Positions 1-7,702 of a DNA stretch of 64,000 nucleotides are shown here, piece after piece. The DNA comes from JACMNW01 sp031406155 (GTDB lineage: Bacteria > Pseudomonadota > Alphaproteobacteria > Rhodobacterales > Rhodobacteraceae). The translations under genes were made by a program, and so were the position numbers. Location: positions 1 to 64,000 of the forward strand of contig JANOGW010000003.1 of NCBI GenBank assembly GCA_031406155.1, read 5' to 3'. Each line of letters begins with the position of its first letter. Positions within the stretch are counted from its first letter, which is position 1. The notes beneath the pieces were generated by a model. That model was given only the letters and a program-made list of their open reading frames with translations. It did not search any database and was not told the origin of the DNA.

Positions 1-20
1 GTTAAATGAACATGGGAGAT

Positions 21-49
21 CGGTGTCAGACCCGGAGGGTCAGACACCG
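21..49. repeat. Short imperfect palindromic repeat, copy 1
   Basis: The arms GGTGTCAGACCC and GGGTCAGACACC flank a 3-base centre (GGA); they are inverted complements except for one central T/A mismatch. An identical unit lies 45 bases downstream. The position just upstream of sufD suggests a REP-like intergenic element or a leader hairpin; its function is not known. Confidence 0.7.
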
Positions 50-65
50 GAAAAGAACGGTGCAT

Positions 66-94
66 CGGTGTCAGACCCGGAGGGTCAGACACCG
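66..94. repeat. Short imperfect palindromic repeat, copy 2
   Basis: Identical to the unit at 21-49 with the same orientation and core, at a 45-base period. It ends about 47 bases before the sufD start. No T-run follows, so it is not an obvious intrinsic terminator. Confidence 0.7.
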
Positions 95-140
95 TTGCGC
101 GGGCCGCGCTAACCCAACCGACCATTGAGATGCAAGACAC

Positions 141-1475
141 ATGAACATAGCACTTATGAAAACCAAAGCAGAGCAGGCGCTCTCGGAGTCATTCGAGCAC
201 AGCGCCGGCAAGCTCCCCGGTGGTGCCGGCGTGACGGCTGCCCGAGCGGACGCCATTGGCCGTTTCAGAGCTATCGGCCTGCCGCATCGCCGTGTTGAGG
301 ACTGGAAATACACCGACCTGCGCAACAGCCTGAAAGAAGCCTTCCGGCCGGCGCTTGAAAACGACGTGGCAGGGAAGACAACTGTTGCCGAGTTGATCGT
401 GGCGCTTGGACCTCTCACCGACATCGACGTGCATCGCATCGCCTTCGTCAACGGGCACTGCTGCGCGGCACTCACCGATCTGCAAGGCGCGGTTGGGATC
501 GAAGTGAAACCGTTGGCCGGTGCGCTCGAAGCGGCGGCCGAAACAATTGCGAACGGCCTCGTCGCAATAGCCGGCGGCGAGCGCGATTCCACGATGACGC
601 TGAACACCGCCTTTGTGACAGATGGTGCCGTCGTTAACGTTGCGGCCGGCGCGGTTCTCGAAAAGCCGTTGCTCATTGTATTCGTGCGCTCGGGCAAAGA
701 CGCGCTCGCGACAACCGTCCGCAATGTCATCACGGTCGGCGAAGGTGCCGCCGCGACAATCATCGAGGTGCACGTCGCGGTACCGGGTTCAACGCACGAC
801 AGTCAGGTCAATGCCCTGACTGAAATGAGCGTTGCAGATGGCGCGACGGTTGCGCACTTCAAGATTGCGGCCGATCACGGCAAGGCGGTGCATCTCTCCA
901 ACTGGAATATTGCGCTTGGGCGCGAGGTGAACTATCGCGGTTTCCAGTACACATCGGGCCAAGGGCTCGCACGCAACCAGATCTTCGCCACCTACAAGGG
1001 CGAGGGCAGTAAACTCGACCTCTCCGGCGCATTTTTCGCGCGCGGCTCCGAGCACATCGACACAACTCTTGTGGTCGATCACGCAGTGCCCCATTGCGAG
1101 AGCCGCGAGCTCTTCAAAGGTGTGCTCGACGGGCACGCCCGCGGCATCTTCCAGGGCAAGGTCATCGTCCGCCCGAACGCACAAAAGACCGACGGCAAGC
1201 AGATGGCCCAGGCCCTGATGCTATCGCCGGACGCGGAATTCGATTCGAAGCCCGAACTCGAGATCTACGCCGACGACGTGGTGTGCGGACACGGCACGAC
1301 ATCGGCGGAATTAGATGAAGACCTGCTCTTCTATTGCATGTCGCGCGGGATCCCGGAAAATGAGGCGCGGGCCCTGTTGATCGAGTCGTTTATCGGCGAA
1401 GCCTTCGATAAGGTGGAGCACGAAGGTCTGCGGTTCGCGTTTCAAGCAATGGCCAAGACGTGGCTTGCTGCGTGA
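141..1475 (+). CDS. sufD: Fe-S cluster assembly protein SufD
   Basis: Scaffold subunit of the SufBCD complex, which assembles Fe-S clusters in the cytosol under oxidative or iron stress. The 444-residue product has the SufB/SufD beta-helix character, with a conserved C-terminal core (CGHGTT, then an acidic stretch and SRGI) in which the His-Gly and downstream Arg are family hallmarks. It lies 40 bases upstream of sufS on the same strand, as expected of a suf operon; sufB and sufC would be further left, outside the window. The start is uncertain, because a second ATG lies at 156. SufB is the main alternative, but the length and the N-terminal half favour SufD. Confidence 0.93.
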   Translation: MNIALMKTKAEQALSESFEHSAGKLPGGAGVTAARADAIGRFRAIGLPHRRVEDWKYTDLRNSLKEAFRPALENDVAGKTTVAELIVALGPLTDIDVHRIAFVNGHCCAALTDLQGAVGIEVKPLAGALEAAAETIANGLVAIAGGERDSTMTLNTAFVTDGAVVNVAAGAVLEKPLLIVFVRSGKDALATTVRNVITVGEGAAATIIEVHVAVPGSTHDSQVNALTEMSVADGATVAHFKIAADHGKAVHLSNWNIALGREVNYRGFQYTSGQGLARNQIFATYKGEGSKLDLSGAFFARGSEHIDTTLVVDHAVPHCESRELFKGVLDGHARGIFQGKVIVRPNAQKTDGKQMAQALMLSPDAEFDSKPELEIYADDVVCGHGTTSAELDEDLLFYCMSRGIPENEARALLIESFIGEAFDKVEHEGLRFAFQAMAKTWLAA

Positions 1476-1515
1476 TTCGGCGCGTGACGGCGGAATGATC
1501 TAAGGAGGCCCTTCT

Positions 1516-2790
1516 ATGGGCAGCGAAGCAAGAGCGGTGGCAAAGTCAGGACCGGCGTCCAGCGCTGTGGGCTACGACGTCGAGCGTATTCGCGCCGACT
1601 TCCCGATCCTCTATCGCGAAGTGCATGGCAAGCCGCTCGTTTATCTCGACAGCGGGGCGTCGGCGCAAAAGCCGCGCTCGGTTCTCGAAGCCATGGACCA
1701 CGCCTACCGCTTCGAATACGCCAATGTGCATCGCGGTCTGCATACCCTCTCCAATCTGGCGACCGACAATTACGAACGTGTCCGCGGGATCGTTGCGCGG
1801 TTCCTGGGCGCGGCCAGCGAGGATGAGATCATCTTCAACTCGGGTGCGACCGAAGGCATCAACATGGTCGCCTATGGCGGGGCCATGCCCCGCATGCAGG
1901 CAGGCGACGAGATCATCCTTAGTATCATGGAACACCACGCAAACATCGTGCCGTGGCATTTCCTGCGGGAACGCCACGGCGTCGTGATCAAATGGGTGGA
2001 GGTGGACCGCACGGGCGCACTCGACCCGGCAAAGGTGCTGGAGGCGATCACACCGCGGACCAAGCTGATCGCCGTCACGCACTGCTCCAACGTGCTGGGC
2101 ACCGTCGTGGATGTGGCGGCGATCTGCGCAGGTGCGCGGTCGCGCGGCGTGCCCGTGCTGATTGATGGCAGCCAGGCGGCGGTGCACATGCCGATCAACG
2201 TCCAAGAGATCGGCTGCGATTTCTACGCGGTGACGGGCCACAAGCTGTACGGCCCTTCTGGGTCAGGCGCGATCTATGTGCGCCAGGATCGGATGGCGGA
2301 GATGCGGCCGTTCATGGGTGGCGGCGACATAATCCGCGAGGTCACGCGCGATACGGTCGTTTACAACGATGCGCCAATGAAATTCGAAGCGGGCACGCCC
2401 GGCATCGTGCAGACCATCGGTCTGGGCGTCGCGTTGGAGTATACGACGGGGCTCGGGATGGCCAATATAGCTGCGCATGAGAACCGCCTGCGCGATTACG
2501 CCCGCACGCGGCTTGACGGATTGAATTGGATCACGGTGCAAGGAACCACGCCCGACAAAGCCCCGATATTCTCTTTCTCGATGCAGGGTGCCGCGCACGC
2601 GCATGACATATCGACGATCCTTGACAAAAAGGGGGTCGCGGTGCGCGCGGGCCAGCATTGCGCCGGCCCGCTGATGGCGCATCTGGGCCTCAACGCCACC
2701 TGCCGCGCGTCATTCGCTGTGTACAACACGTGTGCCGAGGTGGACGTGCTGATCGATGCGCTGGAACTGGCGCATGATCTGTTTGCCTGA
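1516..2790 (+). CDS. sufS: Cysteine desulfurase SufS
   Basis: PLP enzyme that takes sulfur from cysteine as a persulfide and hands it to the Suf scaffold. The 424-residue protein is full length for group II desulfurases. The PLP lysine is K243 in the motif TGHKLYGP, and the catalytic cysteine is C382 in RAGQHCAGP. A strong Shine-Dalgarno (AGGAGG at 1503-1508) precedes the ATG. It follows sufD closely and is probably cotranscribed. No terminator is evident after the stop, and the next gene is convergent. Confidence 0.95.
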   Translation: MGSEARAVAKSGPASSAVGYDVERIRADFPILYREVHGKPLVYLDSGASAQKPRSVLEAMDHAYRFEYANVHRGLHTLSNLATDNYERVRGIVARFLGAASEDEIIFNSGATEGINMVAYGGAMPRMQAGDEIILSIMEHHANIVPWHFLRERHGVVIKWVEVDRTGALDPAKVLEAITPRTKLIAVTHCSNVLGTVVDVAAICAGARSRGVPVLIDGSQAAVHMPINVQEIGCDFYAVTGHKLYGPSGSGAIYVRQDRMAEMRPFMGGGDIIREVTRDTVVYNDAPMKFEAGTPGIVQTIGLGVALEYTTGLGMANIAAHENRLRDYARTRLDGLNWITVQGTTPDKAPIFSFSMQGAAHAHDISTILDKKGVAVRAGQHCAGPLMAHLGLNATCRASFAVYNTCAEVDVLIDALELAHDLFA

Positions 2791-2810
2791 CAACTGTCAA
2801 ACGGGCGCGA

Positions 2811-3443
2811 TCAGTTGACCAAGACAGGCGATGCGCCAATGAAATTGCGGTCCTCGATCTGCTTGACGAGGAAGTCGGCGACATTAGCGCGGCAGATAAT
2901 CCCGTTCCGCCATTCAGATGGTTCGCGAAGAACCTTGTAGCGCCCTGTTCGCGGACCATTCAAAAGCACGCCCGGCCGCGCAATCGTCCAATCAAGACCG
3001 CTCTCCTTGATCAGCTTTTCCTGCAGGCTCTTGTCGTCATACGCACGGCCAAACACAATATTGAACGGAATTCTTTGCAAGGCCGCGATGCTTGCGCGGC
3101 TATCGCCAGCGCCAAAGCCCGTAATGCAAATGAGTCGATTGACCCCTTTGGCTTTCATCGCTGCGATCAACACACGCGTCGCGTCGGAAAACAGGCGCAC
3201 CGGCCTGAATAAATCACCCAAGCCCACACCAAGCGTCACAATCACCGCATCCACTCCAACAAGTGCTGCTTCGACGTTTTGTTGGTTCAGTGCGTCACCC
3301 TGCAGCTTTTCCAATCGAACGTCTGATAAATCTATCGATGTCGCGGACCGTGCCAAAGCACGCACGTCATATCCTGCGGCAAGCGCTTGACGTGTGGTTT
3401 CCAAGCCAATGCCTTTGCTTGCACCAACAATCAAAATCCGCAT
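2811..3443 (-). CDS. Atypical SDR / NAD(P)H-binding (NmrA-like) protein
   Basis: The 210-residue Rossmann-fold protein starts with the dinucleotide motif GASKGIG near residue 7, where NAD(P) binds. A GFGAG segment near residue 110 and a late ARPG motif (about residue 165) are typical of the 'extended/atypical SDR5' family that includes NAD(P)H-binding anti-sigma-like and flavin-reductase-like proteins. The classical YxxxK catalytic pair is not evident, so it may be a sensor or isomerase rather than a dehydrogenase. The substrate is unknown. It is convergent with sufS. Confidence 0.8.
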   Translation of the reverse strand: MRILIVGASKGIGLETTRQALAAGYDVRALARSATSIDLSDVRLEKLQGDALNQQNVEAALVGVDAVIVTLGVGLGDLFRPVRLFSDATRVLIAAMKAKGVNRLICITGFGAGDSRASIAALQRIPFNIVFGRAYDDKSLQEKLIKESGLDWTIARPGVLLNGPRTGRYKVLREPSEWRNGIICRANVADFLVKQIEDRNFIGASPVLVN

Positions 3444-3599
3444 GTCGTGTTCCCCTATTTCGGTCTGGCAACTGACTTCTTCGACCGCATTCCGAACGAG
3501 CCTGCGTTATGGATTAGGTATCCATCGTGCCGCCGGTACTTCCCAAAAAATACTTGCTAGTGGTCCCCAGTATCGATCCGTGGCCGACACTGGCAAAAT

Positions 3600-3908
3600 T
3601 CAATCATGTTCGCCATCGGAGCGACGCCCTGCGCCGCGCACAAACATTTTAGGCCGTTTCGCCGCAACCGTGAACGTCGCAACGGTAATTGCTGCCGCAG
3701 CGATAAGGACTGAGTGCCCAAGGATACTGGCAGCAAGAAACGTGTAACTTCCAATTGCGATGGAGAAACTGACTGCCCACATCAGTCCCAGTACTTGCAA
3801 CACATAGTGACGGACGCCGACATCAGGGATATGGCGCAGCGGGCTAACATTATGATTAAAAACGTAATTCCATGCGTTCACGGTGAAGGTTTTGACGGTT
3901 GCAATCAT
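3600..3908 (-). CDS. Small membrane protein of unknown function
   Basis: 102 residues with two predicted hydrophobic helices (about residues 33-55 and 58-82) separated by a short turn, an N-terminal amphipathic region and a basic tail. An AAGGA Shine-Dalgarno sits about 9 bases before the ATG, which supports real translation. I do not recognise the family. It is encoded alone, on the minus strand, between the SDR gene and the decayed response regulator. Confidence 0.55.
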   Translation of the reverse strand: MIATVKTFTVNAWNYVFNHNVSPLRHIPDVGVRHYVLQVLGLMWAVSFSIAIGSYTFLAASILGHSVLIAAAAITVATFTVAAKRPKMFVRGAGRRSDGEHD

Positions 3909-4242
3909 GGCATTGATCCTTTCGCTGACCGAGATTTAACATCTGCGGGCGGCGCTCAATCAGCGGCCCTGATTGGAGGTAGCGCGAAACCGTTGAGGTT
4001 CCAGCCAGCTGGACTGCGACAGAGCAAGAAAGGCACCTCGTTACTCGAACCATCGCTCGCCGGGCAGCAATCTGGCATAACCTGACTTTCCCGAATTCTT
4101 CGCTCGGCGTGGCTTCTTTGTAGTGTGGGTAACCTTTGACCGAGTTTGCCTTGGGTTCGGCTTTGTCCATAGGATCGATCCGGTGATGTTTGACCACGTC
4201 GCGTACAAGGCGACCTCGTCCCGGACCACAGACGTGACTTAA
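3909..4242. other. Intergenic stretch with no supported gene
   Basis: Several short overlapping open frames occur on the minus strand here, but none has a recognisable domain or a convincing ribosome site. I see nothing I can name in this 334-base stretch. Confidence 0.4.
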
Positions 4243-4842
4243 ATGCTTGACCTGTCTGCGACGAAAAATCGCGACGACCGGACACGGCTTCTGGTCGATG
4301 ACGCGAAGGCGTTCGCGAAGCTTCTTGCAAGAGCGATAGAAAAGCGCGGGTTTCTGCCCGAGACGGCGCAGACAGTTGCCGCTGGCCGAGCAATCTTCCT
4401 GCCGCGACCACCCGCCTACGCGGTTGTCGACCTTCGGCTGGAGGATGGAAGTGGCCTTGACGTGGTCAAGGCTTTACGTAAACGGCGGTCGGATTGTCAC
4501 ATCTTGATGTTGACCGGTCACGGTGTAATTGCAACGGCGGTGGCGACTGTTTAGGTCGGTGCGACGGATTACCTTGCCAAGTCCGCCGATGCCGACGACG
4601 TAACGAACGCCCTTTTGTCCCGGGCAGACACGGGTTCTCCGGCACCCGATAACCCGATGTCTGCCGCCAGAGTCCGCTGGGAACATATCCAGCGCATCTA
4701 CAAGCTGTGTGATCGAAACGTATCGGAAACGGCGCGGCGGTTGACAATGTATCGGCGCGCGCTGCAGCGGAACTTGGCTAAACGCAGCCCCGTGTTGGAA
4801 GCTTGCTTTTCGGCGCATGGGTCCCGGCTGTGTCACCTGTGA
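4243..4842 (+). pseudogene. Broken RegA/PrrA/ActR-type response regulator
   Basis: The frame reads as a RegA-family regulator with an N-terminal receiver and a C-terminal Fis-type helix-turn-helix. It is interrupted by one in-frame TAG at 4552-4554. Before the stop the receiver keeps VDD and the phospho-acceptor region VVDLRLEDG. After the stop the same frame continues with GATDYLAK (the conserved lysine) and the recognition helix SETARRLTMYRRALQRNL. The stop falls where relatives carry a lysine codon, so a single A-to-T change of AAG would explain it. The acidic pocket is also altered (VDDAKAF where relatives have VDDDEPF). RegA/PrrA controls redox- and light-dependent genes in this family. 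The 3' boundary is the next in-frame stop. Confidence 0.8.
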
Positions 4843-5014
4843 AATCAGTTTCTCAGCCGAAACGAACCACTCTTTGTCGCAGAGAATGACCGGGCAGGGG
4901 CCTTTACAAATTGATGTACGCGCGCATTTCACCGATCTGAGACTTCGCTTTCAACCATCCGCCGCTGCCCGCGACCCTGAACTTGGGCTATGCCCGCAAT
5001 ATTGAGATCCCCTA

Positions 5015-5419
5015 ATGCTGATGCTCGCCCTTCTCGTGACCGCGCTGTTGTTCGGCGGCATGGTTCTGTACTCCTTCGGTTTTGCCGCCTTCTTGTTCAC
5101 GGCCTTGCCCGCCGATGTCGCGGGCCCGGCGATCCGCCGGGCATTCCCATATTTCTACCTGTCAGTGATGCTTAGCGCAGGCGCAGCGGCAGGGCTGGTT
5201 TGGCCCTACGACCCCTTCGCAGCCGGGCTCTTGGCAGTCATTGCGGTAACCACGCTTCCCGCCCGCCAGGTGTTGATGCCAGCCATCAACCGGGCGACCG
5301 ACGCAGGCGCGAAAACCCGGTTCAAATGGCTGCACGGACTGTCGGTGGCCATTACGTTAGCCCATATCGGTCTGTCAGGCCTTGTGCTTACACGGTTCCT
5401 TGCGATCGGTGCGGTGTGA
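5015..5419 (+). CDS. DUF4149-like small membrane protein
   Basis: 134 residues with four predicted transmembrane helices (about 1-25, 45-65, 68-88 and 108-130), like the TMEM205/DUF4149 group. Function unknown. Its stop overlaps the GTG start of the following DUF427 gene by 4 bases (GTGA), so the two were once translationally coupled. An in-frame ATG at 5021 could also be the start. Confidence 0.75.
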   Translation: MLMLALLVTALLFGGMVLYSFGFAAFLFTALPADVAGPAIRRAFPYFYLSVMLSAGAAAGLVWPYDPFAAGLLAVIAVTTLPARQVLMPAINRATDAGAKTRFKWLHGLSVAITLAHIGLSGLVLTRFLAIGAV

Positions 5420-5887
5420 TCGACCTGCCACGCGAAAGCGTTCAGTCTTATTCTCGTCCGCCAACACTCGAACCGCTGGCGCCACGTGTCATCATCCGTC
5501 CGCGATGCGCGGCGGTCGCCGGGACGACGCGCGCCTTGCGTGTGCTGGAAACGCTTCATGCGCCCAACTATTACCTGCCGCCCGAGGATGTACATTCAAC
5601 GCCGGACCCTGCACCGGGCACCAGCCTTTGCGAAGCGAAGGGTGTCGTGCGGCATTTCGATGTGTTTGCTGGGCGGAACCACAGCAAAGCGTGCCGCGTG
5701 GAGCTATAGTCGCCCCGCAATGCCTTTCGCAGCGATTGCAGGATATCTGGCCTTTTATGCCGCGCTGATGGATGAGCCGTCGACCGGCGACACTCGTGTC
5801 ATTCCTTAGCCGGGCGACTTTTATGGCGGCTGGGTTACCTCAAGCCTCGATGGCCGCATCAAAGGCGCGCCGGGTACGCAGCACTGA
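5416..5887 (+). pseudogene. Decayed DUF427 gene
   Basis: The first 97 codons (GTG start) match the intact DUF427 protein encoded at 13703-14176, sharing segments such as TTRALRVLET and YYLP. A +1 frameshift near 5665 then moves the homology to another frame (AFYAALMDE). That frame is cut by a TAG at 5807-5809, which replaces a Gln codon, before the conserved tail FYGGWV resumes. Over the first 96 bases I count 66 identities with the intact copy (69%), so this is an old paralogue and not a fresh duplication. It lies immediately upstream of the rhodopsin gene. Confidence 0.85.
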
Positions 5888-5980
5888 TAGACCCGCGGTG
5901 CGCCGCGGTTGATTGCGAGTTTGCTGCGACACGCTGTCCGCCGGGCTGTTCGGCTGCTTTAATGGGCCTACTTTGCCTCA

Positions 5981-5990
5981 TGTGTACACA
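5981..5990. promoter_or_regulatory. Palindrome TGTGTACACA before the rhodopsin gene
   Basis: A perfect 10-base palindrome centred about 28 bases upstream of the chosen rhodopsin ATG. The position fits an operator or an mRNA leader element. It does not match the TGT-N12-ACA consensus of PpsR/CrtJ. The regulatory role is inference only. Confidence 0.3.
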
Positions 5991-6013
5991 AATGTATGCC
6001 AATGGAGCGAGCA

Positions 6014-6790
6014 ATGGAAAACATTTCGGTGGGGCAATATGACCTCATTTACAATGCTTTCTCGTTTGCGTTTGCCACCCTTGCTGCCGCGACAATCTTT
6101 TTTTGGTTGGGACGCAGTCAGGTTGCACCGCAATACAAGACAGCATTAACTGTAACGGGACTAGTCACCTTCATCGCAGCCTACCACTATTTTCGAATCT
6201 TCGATAGTTGGCAAGCTGCCTATGATGTCACAGACGGGACACTCAAGACCTCCGGTTATGCGTTCAACAAAGCCTATCGCTATGTTGACTGGATATTGAC
6301 GGTGCCACTGCTGCTGGTCGAACTGATCCTTGTCATGGGATTAAGTCGGGCTGAAACAATATCACGCGCAACACGGTTGGGACTTTTGGCCGCGTTGATG
6401 ATTGCACTTGGGTATCCGGGTGAAATCGCAACCACCGAAAGCGCGCGTTGGTTCTGGGGCGCATTGTCGATGATCCCGTTCCTGTGGATTGTCTACGAAC
6501 TGTTCGTCGGTCTGTCCAAGTCAATCGAAAGTCAGCCCGAGGATGCACGCGGTTTGGTAAGCGCGGCGCGCTACGTGGTTATTGGCAGCTGGGCGTTCTA
6601 TCCGGTCGTCTTTTTCGCCGGAGCGGTCGGACTGGAGGGTGCGACAGCCGGCACCATCATCGAGGTCGGCTACACCATCGCCGACATCACGGCCAAGGCA
6701 GTGTTCGGTGTGCTGATCTACATGATCGCCGTCCGCAAAAGTGAAGCCTACTTCGCAAACCAGCGGAATTCGGTCCAACCAGCTGAGTAA
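6014..6790 (+). CDS. Xanthorhodopsin-type light-driven proton pump
   Basis: Seven-helix retinal protein of the inner membrane, 258 residues from the chosen ATG at 6014. GGAG at 6004-6007 is well spaced for this start; the ATG at 5996 has no such site. Helix C carries R89, the proton acceptor D92, T96 and the donor E103 (DTE motif of outward proton pumps). L100 sits at the tuning position that gives green absorption. H58 pairs with the acceptor Asp in this family. Helix G has D224 and the Schiff-base K228. G149 in the ARWFWG segment aligns with the residue that opens the carotenoid-antenna fenestration in xanthorhodopsin. It is followed by a hairpin terminator and the crt-blh operon. Confidence 0.95.
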   Translation: MENISVGQYDLIYNAFSFAFATLAAATIFFWLGRSQVAPQYKTALTVTGLVTFIAAYHYFRIFDSWQAAYDVTDGTLKTSGYAFNKAYRYVDWILTVPLLLVELILVMGLSRAETISRATRLGLLAALMIALGYPGEIATTESARWFWGALSMIPFLWIVYELFVGLSKSIESQPEDARGLVSAARYVVIGSWAFYPVVFFAGAVGLEGATAGTIIEVGYTIADITAKAVFGVLIYMIAVRKSEAYFANQRNSVQPAE

Positions 6791-6798
6791 CGACAGGT

Positions 6799-6834
6799 GG
6801 CTGCTCGCAATCTTGCGGGCAGCCTCTTTCTGCC
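6799..6834 (+). terminator. Hairpin terminator between rhodopsin and crtE
   Basis: GGCTGCTCGC (6799-6808) can pair with GCGGGCAGCC (6815-6824), with one G-U pair and a 6-base loop, followed by the pyrimidine run TCTTTCT. It lies 9 bases after the rhodopsin stop. It would end most rhodopsin transcripts while allowing some read-through into the carotenoid operon, if no separate crt promoter exists. Confidence 0.75.
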
Positions 6835-6865
6835 AGTTTAACTTCAGACATGAATCGGGGTCGCC

Positions 6866-7702
6866 GTGCCACTGCGTTTGAATTCTGATCTTCGATCCGT
6901 CAATGAAATGATGCGCGGTCTTCTGGGGGGCGGACCAGTGGCGCTTGCCGCGAATTACCACCTTGACGGCGGAGGTGGCAGAACGCGGGCGATGCTGGCT
7001 CTCGACGCGGCTCGGGCGTTGGGACTTGACCCTTTGGCCGCGATGTCATGCGCCTGCGCCGCTGAACTTTTGCACAACGCATCCCTTGTCCACGATGACG
7101 TGCAGGAACGCGATGGTACGCGGCGCGGCAAGCTGGCTCTTTGGCGCAAGTTTGATGCCGCTGCCGCCATTTGTGCAGGTGATCTGATGATTTCGGCTGC
7201 ATTCGCCAGCCTAGCGGCGCACCCTGATCCAGCATCCGCCTTACTTTTGATGCACGGAGCAATTTCTGACACCGCGCGTGGTCAGGCTGTTGATCTTGCC
7301 GCACAAATAGCAACATTGGGCGACTATCGGGCGATGGTCGCTGCGAAAACAGGCCCTCTACTGGCCCTGCCCGCTCGCCTTGCCCTTTGTGCGGCACGCG
7401 CCCCTGCCGATGAACTGGTGTCGGAAGTCGCCTGGAACATGGCCGTGGCCTATCAGGCGCTCGATGATTTGAACGATATCGCCGCTGACCGCGCAGCCGG
7501 GCGCGTCAATATTTGCACGGTGCTGGAGGCGAACGGGTGGTCACGCTTTGAAGCATCAATGACGGCGCGGGACGAAGCCAGCGCCGCACTCGATCTGGCC
7601 CGCGGCATTGCTTCGCAGCTACCGCTGAACGTCGGATCTGCGTTTTGCAACCTTGCTGATCGGTTAGACAGCGCCCTGAGGGAGTTTTCTCATGCCGCGT
7701 GA
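6866..7702 (+). CDS. crtE: Geranylgeranyl diphosphate synthase CrtE
   Basis: Trans-prenyl transferase that elongates farnesyl or dimethylallyl diphosphate to GGPP, the precursor of phytoene. 278 residues. The first aspartate-rich motif is D77-D78...D83, followed by RR; the second is D201-D202-L-N-D205. Both bind Mg-diphosphate. Translation starts at a GTG. The 3' end overlaps crtI by 11 bases. It is the first gene of the retinal-synthesis operon. Confidence 0.93.
   Translation: MPLRLNSDLRSVNEMMRGLLGGGPVALAANYHLDGGGGRTRAMLALDAARALGLDPLAAMSCACAAELLHNASLVHDDVQERDGTRRGKLALWRKFDAAAAICAGDLMISAAFASLAAHPDPASALLLMHGAISDTARGQAVDLAAQIATLGDYRAMVAAKTGPLLALPARLALCAARAPADELVSEVAWNMAVAYQALDDLNDIAADRAAGRVNICTVLEANGWSRFEASMTARDEASAALDLARGIASQLPLNVGSAFCNLADRLDSALREFSHAA

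Noticed and set aside
4041..4229. Minus-strand 62-codon frame upstream of the regA-like pseudogene
   Set aside because: No domain, no ribosome site, and overlapping equally open frames.
5971..6000. PpsR/CrtJ box (TGT-N12-ACA) in front of the rhodopsin gene
   Set aside because: The palindrome TGTGTACACA is present but the N12 spacing is not, so no PpsR site is claimed.
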